From contig NW_004451510.1 in NCBI RefSeq assembly GCF_000321225.1, positions 63,219 through 127,218 on the forward strand: a stretch of 64,000 nt of DNA, read 5' to 3'. The notes beneath the pieces were generated by a model, which was not told the DNA's origin, did not search any database, and saw only the letters and a program-made list of their open reading frames with translations. This stretch comes from Odobenus rosmarus divergens (lineage: Eukaryota; Chordata; Mammalia; Carnivora; Odobenidae). How positions within the stretch are numbered: the stretch's first letter is position 1; the number at the start of each line of letters is the position of its first letter. A program made the position numbers and the translations under genes. Below are positions 27,363 to 39,359 of this stretch, one piece after another.

Positions 27363-28365
27363 TTTATTCACTGAATTTTTATTTGCTAAATATAGGCATT
27401 TAAAATATAATTTGCAATATTTCTTCTAACAGTCAGCAGAAATGTATTCAATCAAAAGGCTTTTAAATTCCTCTTTTGATTTTTAACCACGGTTCTTTAT
27501 TGGAAAAAGATCTAGTAACATAAAGGGATTTGAACTTGAAGAAGTATCTCATTGCTAACTGGATCAAAGGAGATGAGCTGTAGCAGTAAATAACAGAAAA
27601 CCCAATTAACTGTGGTTTCTTCGGAGGGTTTTATTTTTCTCTGTTCTGAAGAGGTCCCAACATAGATAATCTGGGGACAGTGTCTTACATTTGGTTACTC
27701 CGTGAGTAGACACGGACTAGGATTTGAGAGCAGGTAGCCTGTTCACTTGGAACAGTGGAGTGACAGAAGGGAAGGAAACCAGGATAGTGAATATTAGTGA
27801 GCAAATTAATGCTGTGCCAACTGAGGCTCAGTCCTACCCATGACCTCTGGGAAAGAGTGTAGAACATACTTCAGAGATGGCCCGTCTGAGGGGTAAGGAG
27901 GAGGTGTATTTAGCACATTGGTGAATTAACGGGATGAGAGCTGACCCCAGGAGTATTAGTTCCCTGACCATCTTAATCATGCTTCCACAACCCTAGGAGG
28001 TCTTCAAGCAGAGAATACAGGTGCTTATGACCACAGCCTTGAGCAGGATTGGTGAATGTTGAGGAGATTTGGGAAGGGCGCTGACAGCTTTTGTAACAGA
28101 TAGTGGTACCTCTACCCTATTGTCAGGGACCCCAGATCTTTCCATATTTTTGCTCTGCCATCCTTAGAGATGGATTCAATCATCAAGCTTTACTCAGGGG
28201 TTTCATCTGAGCACAGTGGCTCTAGCCATGTCCTCCACATTCCAGGCAGCAAGAAATAGGAAGGAACTTTCCCAGATGCTACCCACCTCCCCTTCATTGG
28301 CCATACCTTCTCTTCAGGGAAGAATGGGAAATTTGGTATTTTTTTGTCTGTTTTTGTGGGTTTTT

Positions 28366-28542
28366 AAATTTTTTAAAAGATTTTATTTATTTACGTGAGA
28401 GAGAGAACATGAGCAGGAGGGAGAGGGAAAAGCAGGCTCCCCGCTGAGCAGAGAGCCCGATGTGGGGCTCAATCCCAGGACTCTGGGATCGTGGCCTGAG
28501 CTGAAGGCAGCTGCTTAACCAACTGAACCACCCAGGCGCCCC
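28366..28542 (-). mobile_element. SINEC, antisense
   Basis: The tail complement 'aaaagattttatttatttacgtgagagag' and head complement 'accacccaggcgcccc' are present. The 14-bp duplication 'ttttgtgggttttt' lies at 28352-28365 and 28543-28556. Confidence 0.94.
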
Positions 28543-28744
28543 TTTTGTGGGTTTTTTCAAAGCAAGATATGTTGCTGCCCACAACCATATAAATAGTTCT
28601 GTTCGTGGTAAAGAAAAACAGGAGAATGGATACTGGTGGGCAACTTGTAGTTTTTGCCACTGGGACACATGCATTGAGTGACACCAGTTCTGAAAGCATG
28701 ATTTTTCCAGACAGCTCAGAAATTAACCTAAGTTGATAAAGTTA

Positions 28745-29175
28745 GATTCCATTTACACTGGAATCTGGTCTGGCTGGTTCAAGCTGAGCAAGTCAGCTCT
28801 GCCCCATTCCCATTTATCTAATCCAGCTGCAAATGGATTGATACAACTTGAAATGTCTTAATCCCCTTAAATTAATTAGAGCCAGTTTTGAGCTGGGAAA
28901 TTTTTTTTTTTTTTAGATTCCATTTAACCTCTGCAGGACCAGCTTCATCTCTCTTCATCTAAACTGGTCTGAACCCACCTAATATAATTAGAACGGGCCT
29001 GATTCCAGTTTGAAGCAGTTTTATGTCTCCCTGCCACGATCACAATTCCATTTGAGCTAGCTTGATCTTGTGGGGATTCATTCCAACAAATTAGAAATGG
29101 TTTGATTTTTTTCAAATTTGTTTAAGATTTATTTTGTATGGTTTAGTGCAAGAAAAATTGGATTATATTTGCTTA
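28745..29175. repeat. Degenerate internally repetitive stretch
   Basis: The motif 'attccattt' recurs at about 28748, 28917 and 29047. The motif 'aattagaa/agc' recurs at about 28873, 28988 and 29091, each followed by a 'gttt/ggttt' and 'ctgg' context. Spacing is irregular (about 100-170 bp). This could be an old repeat family with internal subrepeats or chance enrichment. Confidence 0.3.
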
Positions 29176-29597
29176 ATCCAACTGGATGCATAAAAAGGAA
29201 GCTCCTGGCTTTAGGGGCCCATTCAAATAGCAGCATTACAGTAAAGGAACACTTGACCAGCTCTTCAGAGAAAAATCACCTAACAGCACAAAAGACAACC
29301 CCAGGTTCAATTGGGGTCACATGTGGGGGAAAATGGGCATTCTCCATCTTCATTCTGTTTACCACTTCCTTTTTTACTGAGATGAGACTGGTTAAGTGAA
29401 GCACTGGATACCCAGACCCTGAAAATAAAGGCTCGTGGAGGGAGGGGTGTATGTGGAGGACAGTAGCCAAAAATTAGAAAAAAACAATGTAGGTGTCCTG
29501 TTTCTTTAACCTCTTAGTCCTACAGGTGTGATGTTTCTCACAGCCAGATTCCACAAGTTTGAGAAACCTCTAATGCGGAGGACCAAGGATGATTGCA

Positions 29598-29810
29598 CCA
29601 ATATCTAACATTTGCTGAGTCCATACCACCTGTCAAGTGCTACGCCAGCAAGTCCATTCACATGGTCCTCATGACATGCCATTGTGGTGGGAATTATTGT
29701 TAGGCTTATTTTCAACTGAGGAACCTTGGACTCAAATAGTGTAAGAAAATTCTCCGAGATTACCAAACCAGTGAGTAGCAGATCCAACAGTCAAATATAA
29801 ATTCACCTTA
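29598..29810 (-). mobile_element. MIR
   Basis: 'tatctaacatttgctgagtcc', 'cattcacatggtcctcatgaca', 'ttattttcaactgaggaacc' and 'accagtgagtagcagatcc' follow the antisense MIR consensus. Confidence 0.7.
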
Positions 29811-30419
29811 CCCCAGAGCCCAGGCTATAAATTTTTCGTTTTGCTCCATCTATAACGGAGAGGAAAGAGTCATCTTGGATGGATCCTAGCAATCTGACTG
29901 CGCCTGGCATCCCACAGTTACTTGGCAAACAAAAGCATCAAGAACCAGCTTGGTCTCAGAGGGCAATAATTATATCATACTGGCTTGGAGCCTTTCTCAG
30001 ATCAGAATATAGGAATTTTCCTGTCTGCTTCTTGCCTTTGAAGTTGGAGGGCTGTGGAGAAGGCCTTTTGACTTGGAATATTAAGAAATATTAAGACATT
30101 TTTACAGGGACCACAGCGGAGCTGAAAATAAATAGTTTCTGAGTATTTGGTCCTTGCTTCGTTTTCAGACCTTTATGAGTTCCATCACCGTGCTAATGCT
30201 TACTCGACATCTCCCCTCGGTGTCTCGCTCAAACTCAGCATGCCCAAAACTGACTCAGGATTTCCTACCCCAATCCTACATTCCTCTTCAAACCTGTTTC
30301 TTGGCCTATGTTTCTATCTCAGGGAATGACATCACTTTCTATCTAGTGTAGCAAATCAAAATGTATAATTCATACCTGATACCTTGTCTCCTTCCCTCCC
30401 TCCACTGTCCAATCTATTA

Positions 30420-31655
30420 GCAAACCTTGTTGGATTTACCTCCAAGACATGTCTCTGATCCACCCATTTATCCTGTCTCATTGTTTTGTCCAAATTCCAA
30501 ATTTCTTTCACCTCTCCTCTGGACTAGAGCAACAGCCTCCTTGCTGCATCCACACATTGGCTCTGGGCTTTGTCTGATCTACTTAACCAAACTGCAACCA
30601 GATTATAACACAAAACTGATCCTATCTTTCACTTTCTGTTTGCTCTTAGGATTGACAACTGCCAACTCTGCAAAAAGACCTTCAGAAAACCTGTTGGTCA
30701 AGCAAAGCTAGGTTTCTTAGCTCTGCTGAGTGCAGGGAACCCCGACTTGAAAGAGTCTTAATGGTGTCTCAGAAAGGGGAAGTTGGATCCTCCAACAGTA
30801 TTTACAGGCTTCCAGTCTGTGCTCAGGTGGCTTAAGGTGGCTCAAGGTGGCTCTTCCAAGGCAAACTAATTGGGACACAGTTCATTATGGAACAGTTTAG
30901 GATTGGTGGGCGCAGTAAGGTGAGAGTCTTGATGTAAGTCTTGATAAATAAACTGTTGTGTGATAAGCAAGCTGTTTCTGCAGGTGAGCACTCTTTTGTC
31001 ATGTTGGGAGAGATGAGTCAAATGTTTGTCTGGATAAATTAGTTGGCAGCAATTTCCTAGAGCAAACAGTAAAGTTTCACTGATTTACAACCTTAACTTT
31101 CTGAGCGAGAATCTCCTGAAATGAACATTTAAATCATGTTGACGATAGTCATCTTAGTTCTCCGTCCTCGTGGTTAAGCTACATAGAAGCAAGTGATTGC
31201 AATTCTCAAGATAAAGATCAAATTCTGCCAGGGGCTGCCAAGGCTCTGCCTCCTTCCAACTCCCATACAGTTTCAACTTTATGTTGTGTTACCTCCCTCC
31301 TGCTGAGAGCCAGAAAAGTCAGTATTCTTCCAGAGCCTGCATGTCAAAACTTTTGGATGTAGTGTTTTCTTTTCCTAGAATGCTACCCCACATGTCAAAA
31401 CTTTTGGGTTAGTACTTTCTCTTCCTTCTCCTAACTAAATTTCTGCATACAGTTCAAATCTCAGCTTGATTCTCAGTTTCTTAGGGATACTGTCTCTGCC
31501 TCCCCAAAAGGGGATCTGCATCAATATAAATAAACTATAATTTTCTTAAATTGTATGTATTTGTAATTATATATCTCTGTGTACTTTAAAAATGAGACTA
31601 TGATATACATAGGGGGCTTAGGACATAGTAATTGCTCAATAAATAATTGTGGCAG
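30420..31655 (+). mobile_element. L2 LINE 3' region, broken
   Basis: 'gactagagcaacagcctccttgctgcat', 'aagatcaaattctgccaggggctgccaaggctctgcc' and the terminal 'agggggcttaggacatagtaattgctcaataaataattg' are L2 3' landmarks in sense order. About 500 bp near 30660-31190 does not obviously belong to L2 and may be a later insertion. Confidence 0.6.
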
Positions 31656-31883
31656 TAAGGAAGGTTGGCAGGTTAGGGTTTTAATGTGCCTTCAGAGATA
31701 GTGTTTTTATTTAGGGGACATTTGGATACATAAATGTAAAACAACTAACCCGTGCCTGCGAGAAAACTCTCAAGTAACCATTAATCTTAAAACACATGCT
31801 AGGAACTGAAATGTCAAGTGTTCATGTTAGTATATGTGCTCCTGCAGAGAAAGAACAAAGTTTCCTTTTAAAAATGAATTTAG

Positions 31884-32039
31884 GGGCGCCTGGGTGGCTC
31901 AGTCATTAAGTGACTGGTCATGATCTCAGGGTCCTGGGATCGAGCCCCACATCGGGCTCCCTGCTCGGCGGGAAGCCTGCTTCTCTCTCTCCAACTCCCC
32001 CTGCTTGTGTTCCCTCTCTCGCTGTCTCTCTCTGTCAAA

Positions 32040-32079
<40 letters not shown>

Positions 32080-32110
32080 CTAATACACACTGTTACTCTC
32101 TAGCCTCTTA
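31884..32110 (+). mobile_element. SINEC, sense, with extra 3' sequence
   Basis: The head 'gggcgcctgggtggctcagtc' and a long (AATA)n tail to about 32078 are followed by about 30 bp of unrelated sequence before the second target-site copy. The 14-bp duplication 'aaaaatgaatttag' is perfect at 31870-31883 and 32111-32124. The SINE also lacks part of the usual 'taagcgtctgccttcggctcag' segment. Confidence 0.93.
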
Positions 32111-34895
32111 AAAAATGAATTTAGACTTATCTCAGACAAATGTTCTTAATGGAATAAGTATAATTTACAATTTTGATTTCTAAATATTTCCTCACGAGAG
32201 GGTGAGACTAAATCAACATCTACCTTAGGGCATCACAAGTTATGGCTTGGTTAATATTTCACTAACACTGCATAAGACCAGCTCATATTTGCAATATTCT
32301 GCTATTCTGCCTGATCACTGATAACAGTGTACAACACAAACAGCCACAATCTGTCGCTCAAGTGAAGGGTGAGTCCTAAACAATTTTTATTCTGTTATTT
32401 GGAAGTTTTAGGGTTTCTTGGGGCAGATCATATTCTGCTGGAAAGCAGGGGCTGAGAAGTTTGTGAGGCCGCCATTATGGAAACACAGCTGTTCTCTCTG
32501 CAGGTGGGGTCCCCTGCTGCCGGTACGCTGGGTGAGGAGGGAGATGAGCAATGTATGCTTTGGGGGCACTTCATGAACTCCTTGCCTCCCTGCTCTTAGA
32601 ACAGGACCCTAATGTCCCACTGAAGAACCCATGCTAAGTATAAAAATATGTCTTTCATATCATCCCTAAATCAACATGTGAGTTGGACTTTTGGTTGAAT
32701 GATTAGGTCAAGTGTTCAAAAACCCAAACACATGTTTCCCTAAGGCCTCCTAGACTTGGGTCTACTAGTCCTCTCCACTAGAGAGGAACTTTCTTAGCCT
32801 GAGACCAATGGCCTCAACTTAGTGTTTACTGGCTGTTGCCCCAGAGTCTGTGGATCAATTTTGGTATTTCTCACATCCTTCGGGAAAAACTTCACAGCCC
32901 AACTTGCATGGCTTTTAGGGAGGTTTCACATTCATATTACAGAGACTTGCTGCTCAGCCAGACAAGAGCACACGTGTTCCTCTTAATCTAGTGTGTGAAT
33001 TGGAAAAATTCCTATCTGCAGGCTCTGGATGCCCGTTATATTTGCAGCCACATACTAGAGTCTAGGTGGGAATTTCTGCATCACATATCTTCATGGGAAC
33101 AATCAAGGGTGAAGAACAGATCCTGGGGATTACACATAAGAAGATTATGTGGCCCTTGGGTCTGTTCCATCCTTCCCGTGGCTAGCTAAACCACTGCAAA
33201 AACACTCATGTGCCTAATCCTGCATATTTATGCTGTAGCAATAGTGTCCCTTATCTGTATTGGTTGGCGTTATAAGAACATGGAAACGAGATCTCGAAAG
33301 TGTATGTAAGGAAAAGGATGTACTCCTAGTCTCTCTCTCTCTCTGTGGTTATAGACTAGGGCTTGGTTATAGGTTGAAGGCATGTGGTTATAGGACTGGC
33401 TCTGGCTTGGCCAGGATGCTGGTCAAGTGCTGGCAGCAGGTTCTCTAAAGCCAGGAAAGGAATAGGAGATTTTAGCTGGAAAGCAGTGATTTGGTAGCAT
33501 CAACACACTCTTCAACTTGGGAAAAGCAGGCATTGAATCCTGGAGAGGTCAAGCCTGAATAATAAAATCCAGATGCCAGCAATGGGGAAGAAGGCAGTGT
33601 TAACAGAGCCTGACAGTTAGAGCTGTGAAGGCCTGCCTTCTAAATGAGATCAAATTGGTACCAGTGTTCCTGCCTGAATACTAACTGATGTGTGAATTTC
33701 ACATTTTCATGTCAGCAGTTTAATGTAGGTGATGTGTGTGCATATCGTAATATCCTAAGGGCCAAAGTCAGGGTGCACTATTATGAATGAAGGCATTTGT
33801 GGAAGATTGATGCAAGTCTTCAATTCTGGGTAAATGAAAAAAAATGGTTGTTAGTCCCAGGGAAATTTGAAGGGGAGCTGGTTTGGCAGACAAGTGGGTG
33901 AATCTGATTTTGGATAAGCTAGTAGCTTGCAGGAAGAGTGATAGGATGCAATTGAGAAAACCGAAAGAAGCTCGCAATCATAAATTGCCATTATTTGTGA
34001 AAACTGAAGGAAAACTGGGTTACCAGCCCTGGTGCCAACCCATCTTCTAAAAAGTGCCTGGCCGATTAGAAAGCAAGTACTGGCATTTGTGCCGCTATGG
34101 CCGATCTCAAATTCCATGCCGAGTGTTGTGTGATGCTGTGGGCTCTAATGATAATTGAACAGCTTGCAGTCTTGGGCCTCGTCCTACCTACATGGATTGG
34201 CTTTGGTTCTTATTTTCAAAATAAGAACAGATCCAATGAATATTCTTCAAAGGTTTTGCTGAATTCAGAACAGGAGCTGTGTGTGTGGGTGACTTTGGAC
34301 CCCATCGTGAGCTTGATTAAGTGCTGATGACTTTCCTTAATTTGAAGAGTAATTGTCCCTGAAATCTCTTCTCTGTTTTTTCCATCTAAAATCACCATTA
34401 AATCCTGAAAATTAAACAAATACTCAGCCATAGCTGCTCTAGATGACAGGAGTCAAGCATATTCTAGATTGAGTTAGATTACATATCAGCTTCCTACTCG
34501 GTGAAAAGTTGAGCCCAATGAGTTTCAGTGGTGAAGTGGGGCATCAAGCTCACCTGGTTCAAGGAACCAGATTTACTCTTCTGCATGGAACAACCAAACA
34601 ACTGAATGAAATATAGGAAACAACAGTTTTGAAGACGTTGGACATCAAATAATGAAGGACAGTGATCCCTGTGAAATGGAAACTAATGAGGTGAACTGCT
34701 TCAGCTTACTGAGAGTTTTTAGAGTATGGCCTGGGTAAGGGGATCCCAGGTGGAGTCATTAGTTAAGCTAACTCCTTAGTTAAGGGGACCAATTTGGGAG
34801 AAGGGAGAGATGGGGAGCTAAAAGGTGTGGGACAGACTACAGCTGACCCTTGAACAACGTGGGTTTGAATTATATGGGTGCACTCATAAAGGGAA

Positions 34896-35875
34896 TTTTT
34901 TTTCCTGAAAAAGTTTATTATTTCCATTTGGTCCATGGCTTGGGAGAAGATTCCAGGGTGGTTAGATAACTGCCTAGTGGCTCAACAGAAGCCCTGACAC
35001 CAGGGGGTCACCAGAGGGACCCCTCCAGGGCCACTGGGCTTCAGAGGCTCCTAGTCTTGCAGATGGAGTTTGACCAAGCAGCTGATAGGGGCGGCCTGCA
35101 CCTCAATGCATTAATTCTGAGCAATCTGGGAACTCATGGTTGATTGACAATAAAGAGTTAAGCTCAAAAATTGTGTTGGCTGGTCCGAAAGGTAGAGGAT
35201 GGCTCAGAAGATGGTCTCCAGAGGTTGTGACTGGAAAAGAGGTTGGAGAGTGGATGGACGCTGGAAGAGGGGGGTCCCTGGGTCTGTTCTGTCCAAACAC
35301 TGTTGTTTTTTTTTTAGAAGAAAATATTAGAATATTTATTTGTTTTCAAGCTACAGAAGGAATATTTTTCTTTTTTTATTTAAATTTTAGTTAGTTAAAA
35401 ACACAGTGCAACATTGGTTTCTAGAGTAGAATTCAGTGATTCATCACTTACATACAACACCCAGTGCTCATCACAACCGGTGCCCTCCTTAATCCCCATC
35501 CCCCATCTGTCCATCCCCCACCCACCTCTCTCCATCAACTCTCAGTTTGTTCTCTAATTTTAAGAGTCTCTTATGGTTTGTTTCCCTCTCTCCTTTTTCT
35601 CCCCTTCCTGTATGTTCATCTGTTTTCATTCTTAAATTCCACAAATGAGTGAGATCATATGGTATTTGTCTTTCTAGGACTGACTTATTTTGTTTAACAT
35701 AATACACTCTACCTCCATCCACATCGTTGCAAATGGCAAGATTTCATTTTTTTGATCGTTGATGAATATTCCATTATATATATATATACCACATCTTCTT
35801 TATCCATTCCTCAGTCAATTGTCCAAACACTGTTGAAGCAAGAGGCAGATCCATGGGACCACCGGGAACACTGCC
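34896..35875 (-). pseudogene. FTL: FTL processed pseudogene, internally deleted, L1-interrupted
   Basis: Read on the minus strand, this is a reverse-transcribed ferritin light chain mRNA. It starts near 35875 with a 5' UTR carrying the iron-responsive-element core 'cttgcttcaacagtgttt'. An initiator ATG at 35137-35135 is followed by codons for M-S-S-Q and 'gtgcaggccgcc'. It ends with 'ggaccaaatggaaataataaa' and a poly(A) seen as T8 at 34896-34903. It has no introns. It is dead: the ninth codon is TAA, and after about 27 codons the sequence jumps near 35055-35060 directly to the 3' UTR beginning at the normal stop context 'gactaggagcc', so most of the coding region is missing. An L1 (35306-35819) interrupts the IRE. 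The pseudogene itself lies in a MER28 element, probably targeted to its T-run. FTL retrocopies are common in mammals; this identification rests on recalled FTL UTR sequence. Confidence 0.9.
35306..35819 (-). mobile_element. 5'-truncated carnivoran L1 with extra 3' segment
   Basis: The minus strand reads the L1 3' end: 'ggaatattcatc', 'tgccatttgcaacgatgtggatgga', 'cataccatatgatctcactcatttgtgg', then the 3' UTR. A first poly(A) appears as T7 at 35371-35377. About 55 bp of non-L1 sequence follows (35316-35370), then a second poly(A) (T10, 35306-35315). A perfect 16-bp duplication 'tgtccaaacactgttg' flanks the whole at 35290-35305 and 35820-35835. Confidence 0.9.
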
Positions 35876-35937
35876 TATATGCAGATTTTTTTTTTACGGT
35901 CCAGTACTATAAACATATCTTCTCTTATGATTTTCTT

Positions 35938-36139
35938 TTTCTTTTTTTTTATTTAAAGATTTTATATATTTGACAGAGAGAAAGACAGCCAGAGAGGGAA
36001 CACAAGCAAGGGGAGTGGGAGAGGAAGAAGCAGGCTTCCCACGGAGCAGGGAGCCCGATGCGGGTCTCGATCCCAGGACGCTGGGATCATGACCTGAGCC
36101 GAAGGCAGATGCTTAACAACTGAGCCACCCAGACGCTCC
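35938..36139 (-). mobile_element. SINEC, antisense
   Basis: A perfect 18-bp duplication 'ttctcttatgattttctt' lies at 35920-35937 and 36140-36157. The element is inserted in the right half of the MER28 copy. Confidence 0.95.
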
Positions 36140-37292
36140 TTCTCTTATGATTTTCTTAACATTTTCTTTTCTCCAGCTTACTTTATTATAAGAATACAGT
36201 CTATAATACATATACAAAATATGTTAGTTGACTGCTTATGTTATGGGTAAGGCTTCTGGTCAACAGTAGGCTATTAGTAGTTAGGTTATTGGGGAATCAG
36301 AAATAATAGGGGGATTTTCAACTGTGTGGGGTTCAGCAGCCCTAAGCCTTGTATTGTTCAAGGGTCAAAAACATTGGATAGGAAAAATCTCCAGAAAATT
36401 CTGGAGATCCACAAAACTCAAGTTTTCTCCCTTGAGTATTTTGACACAGTACTGATCAGCATGTACATGTGAAGAAACCGCCTTTCCCTGGAGAAAGAAC
36501 CCTCTTAAGGGATTAGTGGAAACAGTACTCAGTGCTTCTACAGAGCCTGCCTCCTCCTCTCAGCAAGACTGGAAAACCTTAGGATTCACAGGACACCAAG
36601 TAGAATACTCAGAAGGGCCTTGCTTCAATGATGGGACAAAATTAGTCCTAGACTCAGACATCTGGGCTGTTTCCTGCTTTATTCCTAGTGATAGTAACCT
36701 CAATATTTGGTTATAGTGGTGTCTACCAGGCTTTCCCACTGTGAACTGACTCTTTTCTTCCCTTTCAAATACTATTCCTTAAAAGTAAGTTACTTAATCC
36801 AGACCACACTCAAAGGGAAGAGAATTAAACTCTGTTTTCTGGAGAAAAGAGTGTCAAAGGATTTGTAGACATACATTAAAGCCACCAACAGTGATTAATA
36901 ATTATTTGGGGGGAGATTCATTAAGCCTTACGCACATATCCTGTTTCTCCTTAAAATTTTACACGCTGATTTTATCATTCATCAGTGCATGTTGCCTTAC
37001 AGGAATTATTACTTGGGTGTTTTAAGAGTGGTTTTTCTATTTCCTTCATGCCTTCTATATTTATTAAGTGGAATTCTTTTGTAAGAAAGACTTGTCTCTT
37101 TTTCCCCCATTTATCTATGTAGTCATTTACTTATGTCAGTCTGGACTCACAGATACTCATTTTGTTCTCTTAGTCATAATCTGGTACCACTGTTATTTAT
37201 CTTGGGGCTCGAATTGTCCCAGCTTTGAAAATTGGGTGATTTTACAGGTTGGTTCCTGTGTCCTTTTGACATGTTCCTATCTCTGTCTCTTT

Positions 37293-37495
37293 TTAAAGAT
37301 TTTATTTATTTATTTGAGAGAAACAGTGAGAGAGAGCATGAGCAAGGGGAGGGACAGAGGGAGGGGTAGAGGCAGGGGGAGAAGCAGACTCCTTGCTGAG
37401 CAGGGAGCCCGACGTGGGGTTCGATCCCAGGACCCCGGGATCATGACTTGAGTTGAAGGCAGACACTTAACGGACTGAGCCACCCAGGCACCCCC
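37293..37495 (-). mobile_element. SINEC, antisense
   Basis: The tail complement 'aaagattttatttatttatttgagag', GA-rich body and head complement 'gagccacccaggcacccc' are clear. Its flanks are pyrimidine-rich ('atctctgtctctt' and 'atctctctcttt'), which is a probable imperfect duplication. Confidence 0.92.
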
Positions 37496-37732
37496 CATCT
37501 CTCTCTTTAAATCACTTCCTACCCTTTGGCACACAACCAGACACTCTAAGCTCATCTTTCATTACTCAGCTCTAGAGTTAGCCACTTCTCCGTTGGAGCC
37601 CTGGCTCTTTTCATTGGAGAATGATAGAAGCCAATATGTAGACCTAAGGGTGCTGGTTATAATCAAGGTGTCATTGCATCTAGGCCATCTCAGAAGATAG
37701 AGCTAGGAAATATGTGCATATATCCTAGCCCA

Positions 37733-37830
37733 AGTACACACACACACAGACACACAATTTATATATATTACATACACACACATATGTAATGTGACTGCAT
37801 CATACGCGTGTGTGTAAGCGTGTGTATAAA
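37733..37830. repeat. Mixed (CA)n/(TA)n/(TG)n microsatellite
   Basis: A short CA run, then 'tatatata', another CA run, and after a gap 'gcgtgtgtgtaagcgtgtgtata'. The CA and TG arms are partly complementary and could fold. Confidence 0.75.
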
Positions 37831-39359
37831 CATTAATTCACACTGATATCACCAATTCTAATCCAACACTACAGGATTCTTTCTAGCATTCCCTGCCCTG
37901 CTTATGTATAACTTCATTCTCCAACAGTAAGAAATCTGGTTCTCTTTAGTTATAATACATTTACTTATTTGTTCAATTGTATTATACACATAAATTAATT
38001 TCAGAATTGCTAACCTGCATTATGGTACCCCTGAAAGAAACAAAATTACCAACTAGAGTATGGTACTTATGAATAGTTCTTTTTTTCCTTAGCTTTACAG
38101 TATCCAGCCAAAAATTTATTCTCCGAAGTCACTTAGGTTAATACCTTTCCCCCCATTCCCTTCAGTGAGGTTATGTCACATGTTTGCAACAGTATTAGAT
38201 TTATTTGTCATAGTCTACATTTTCTTCTGGTTGCTGGCCACAAATCTGTCTGCCCAAACTTTAGATAGACCCTTCTGAGCCCTCTTCTCAACCAGGCTTT
38301 GACTTGGGACTTCTATGTTTATCCTAACTGAGTCTAGTTTCAGTAAGAATCCTGCTCAATGGGTTTACAGAAAATCCCCTGACTTGATATCTGACCAAGT
38401 TCTCCGTCCCCCACCTTTGATGTCTGACTTGACTTGCCATTAACACAGATTTTGCCAGGTCAGCTAGGCAAGAAACCTGCTACCCTTGATGGCTCTTCTT
38501 AGTAATTTTCTATCCACTGACTCCCCTCACTATGCTCATTGGCTATAAATCCATAGCTGTCTCTGAATACAAAGTTGAGCCTAATCTCTCCCCTTTTGAA
38601 ATATTTTTATCACCATAGTCTTGAGTAAAGGCTTACCATTTGAACAAGGGTCAGAATAATTTTTTCTTTAATATTGCCCTGCCATCCTACTTGAGTTTTT
38701 AAAATTTGCATATAGTAAAATTCACCCTTTGTGGTGTATTTTTCTGTGGGTTTTGAAAAAATGCACAGAGTCAGGTATCTGAACCTGTAGTAGAGAAGAG
38801 TCCCATCACCCTAAAAATTTCATTGTGTGGCCCCTTTGTCATCAGTTCCTCTACCTTCAAACTTTGGCAACCAGTGAGCTCATGTTATTCCCTTTTCCAT
38901 AATGTCGTATAAACAGAATCATATGAATGTCGCATGTAGAGTCTAGCAATTTTTATTTGGTGAAATGCATTTCAGATTCACCCATGTTGTTATGTTAACC
39001 AATAGTTCATGCATTTTTATTGCTGAGTAGTGATCCTTTGAATGCATATACCATAGTTTGTTGATCCATTTATCTGTTGAAAGATATCTGGGTTATTTCC
39101 AGTTTGGGGCAATTATGACTACAACTTTTATAAATATTTGTATAAAGGTTTTGGGGTGAACAGAAATTTTTAATTCACTCGAGTGAATGCTTAGGAGGGG
39201 ATTGCTAGGTAATATGGTAAGTATATATTTAGCTTTACAAGAAACTCCTAAATTATTGTCCAAAATAACTATACCACTTCACATCCCACTAGCAATGTAT
39301 GCAATTTTTGTTGCTCAATATTTTCACTAGCACTTGGTGATGTCGGTTTTTGTGTGTGT

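Larger units (their letters stand above)
34840..36371 (+). mobile_element. Tigger2/MER28-type DNA transposon, interrupted
   Basis: The left terminal inverted repeat 'cagctgacccttgaacaac' follows a TA dinucleotide. The right end reads 'gtattgttcaagggtcaa', its inverted partner. The right half ('cttctcttatgattttcttaacattttcttttctccagcttactttattataagaatacag', then 'ggctattagtagtta') is typical of MER28. The element is split near its 'gattttttt' run by the ferritin pseudogene (34896-35875), and a SINEC sits at 35938-36139. Confidence 0.88.

Noticed and set aside
35103..35300. Minus ORF of 65 codons in the ferritin pseudogene
   Set aside because: It runs mainly through the FTL 5' UTR in a frame other than that of ferritin.
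37068..37451. 127-codon + strand ORF
   Set aside because: Its C-terminal half (RGRDRGRGRGRGRS) is the GA-rich SINEC body read through; there is no conserved domain.
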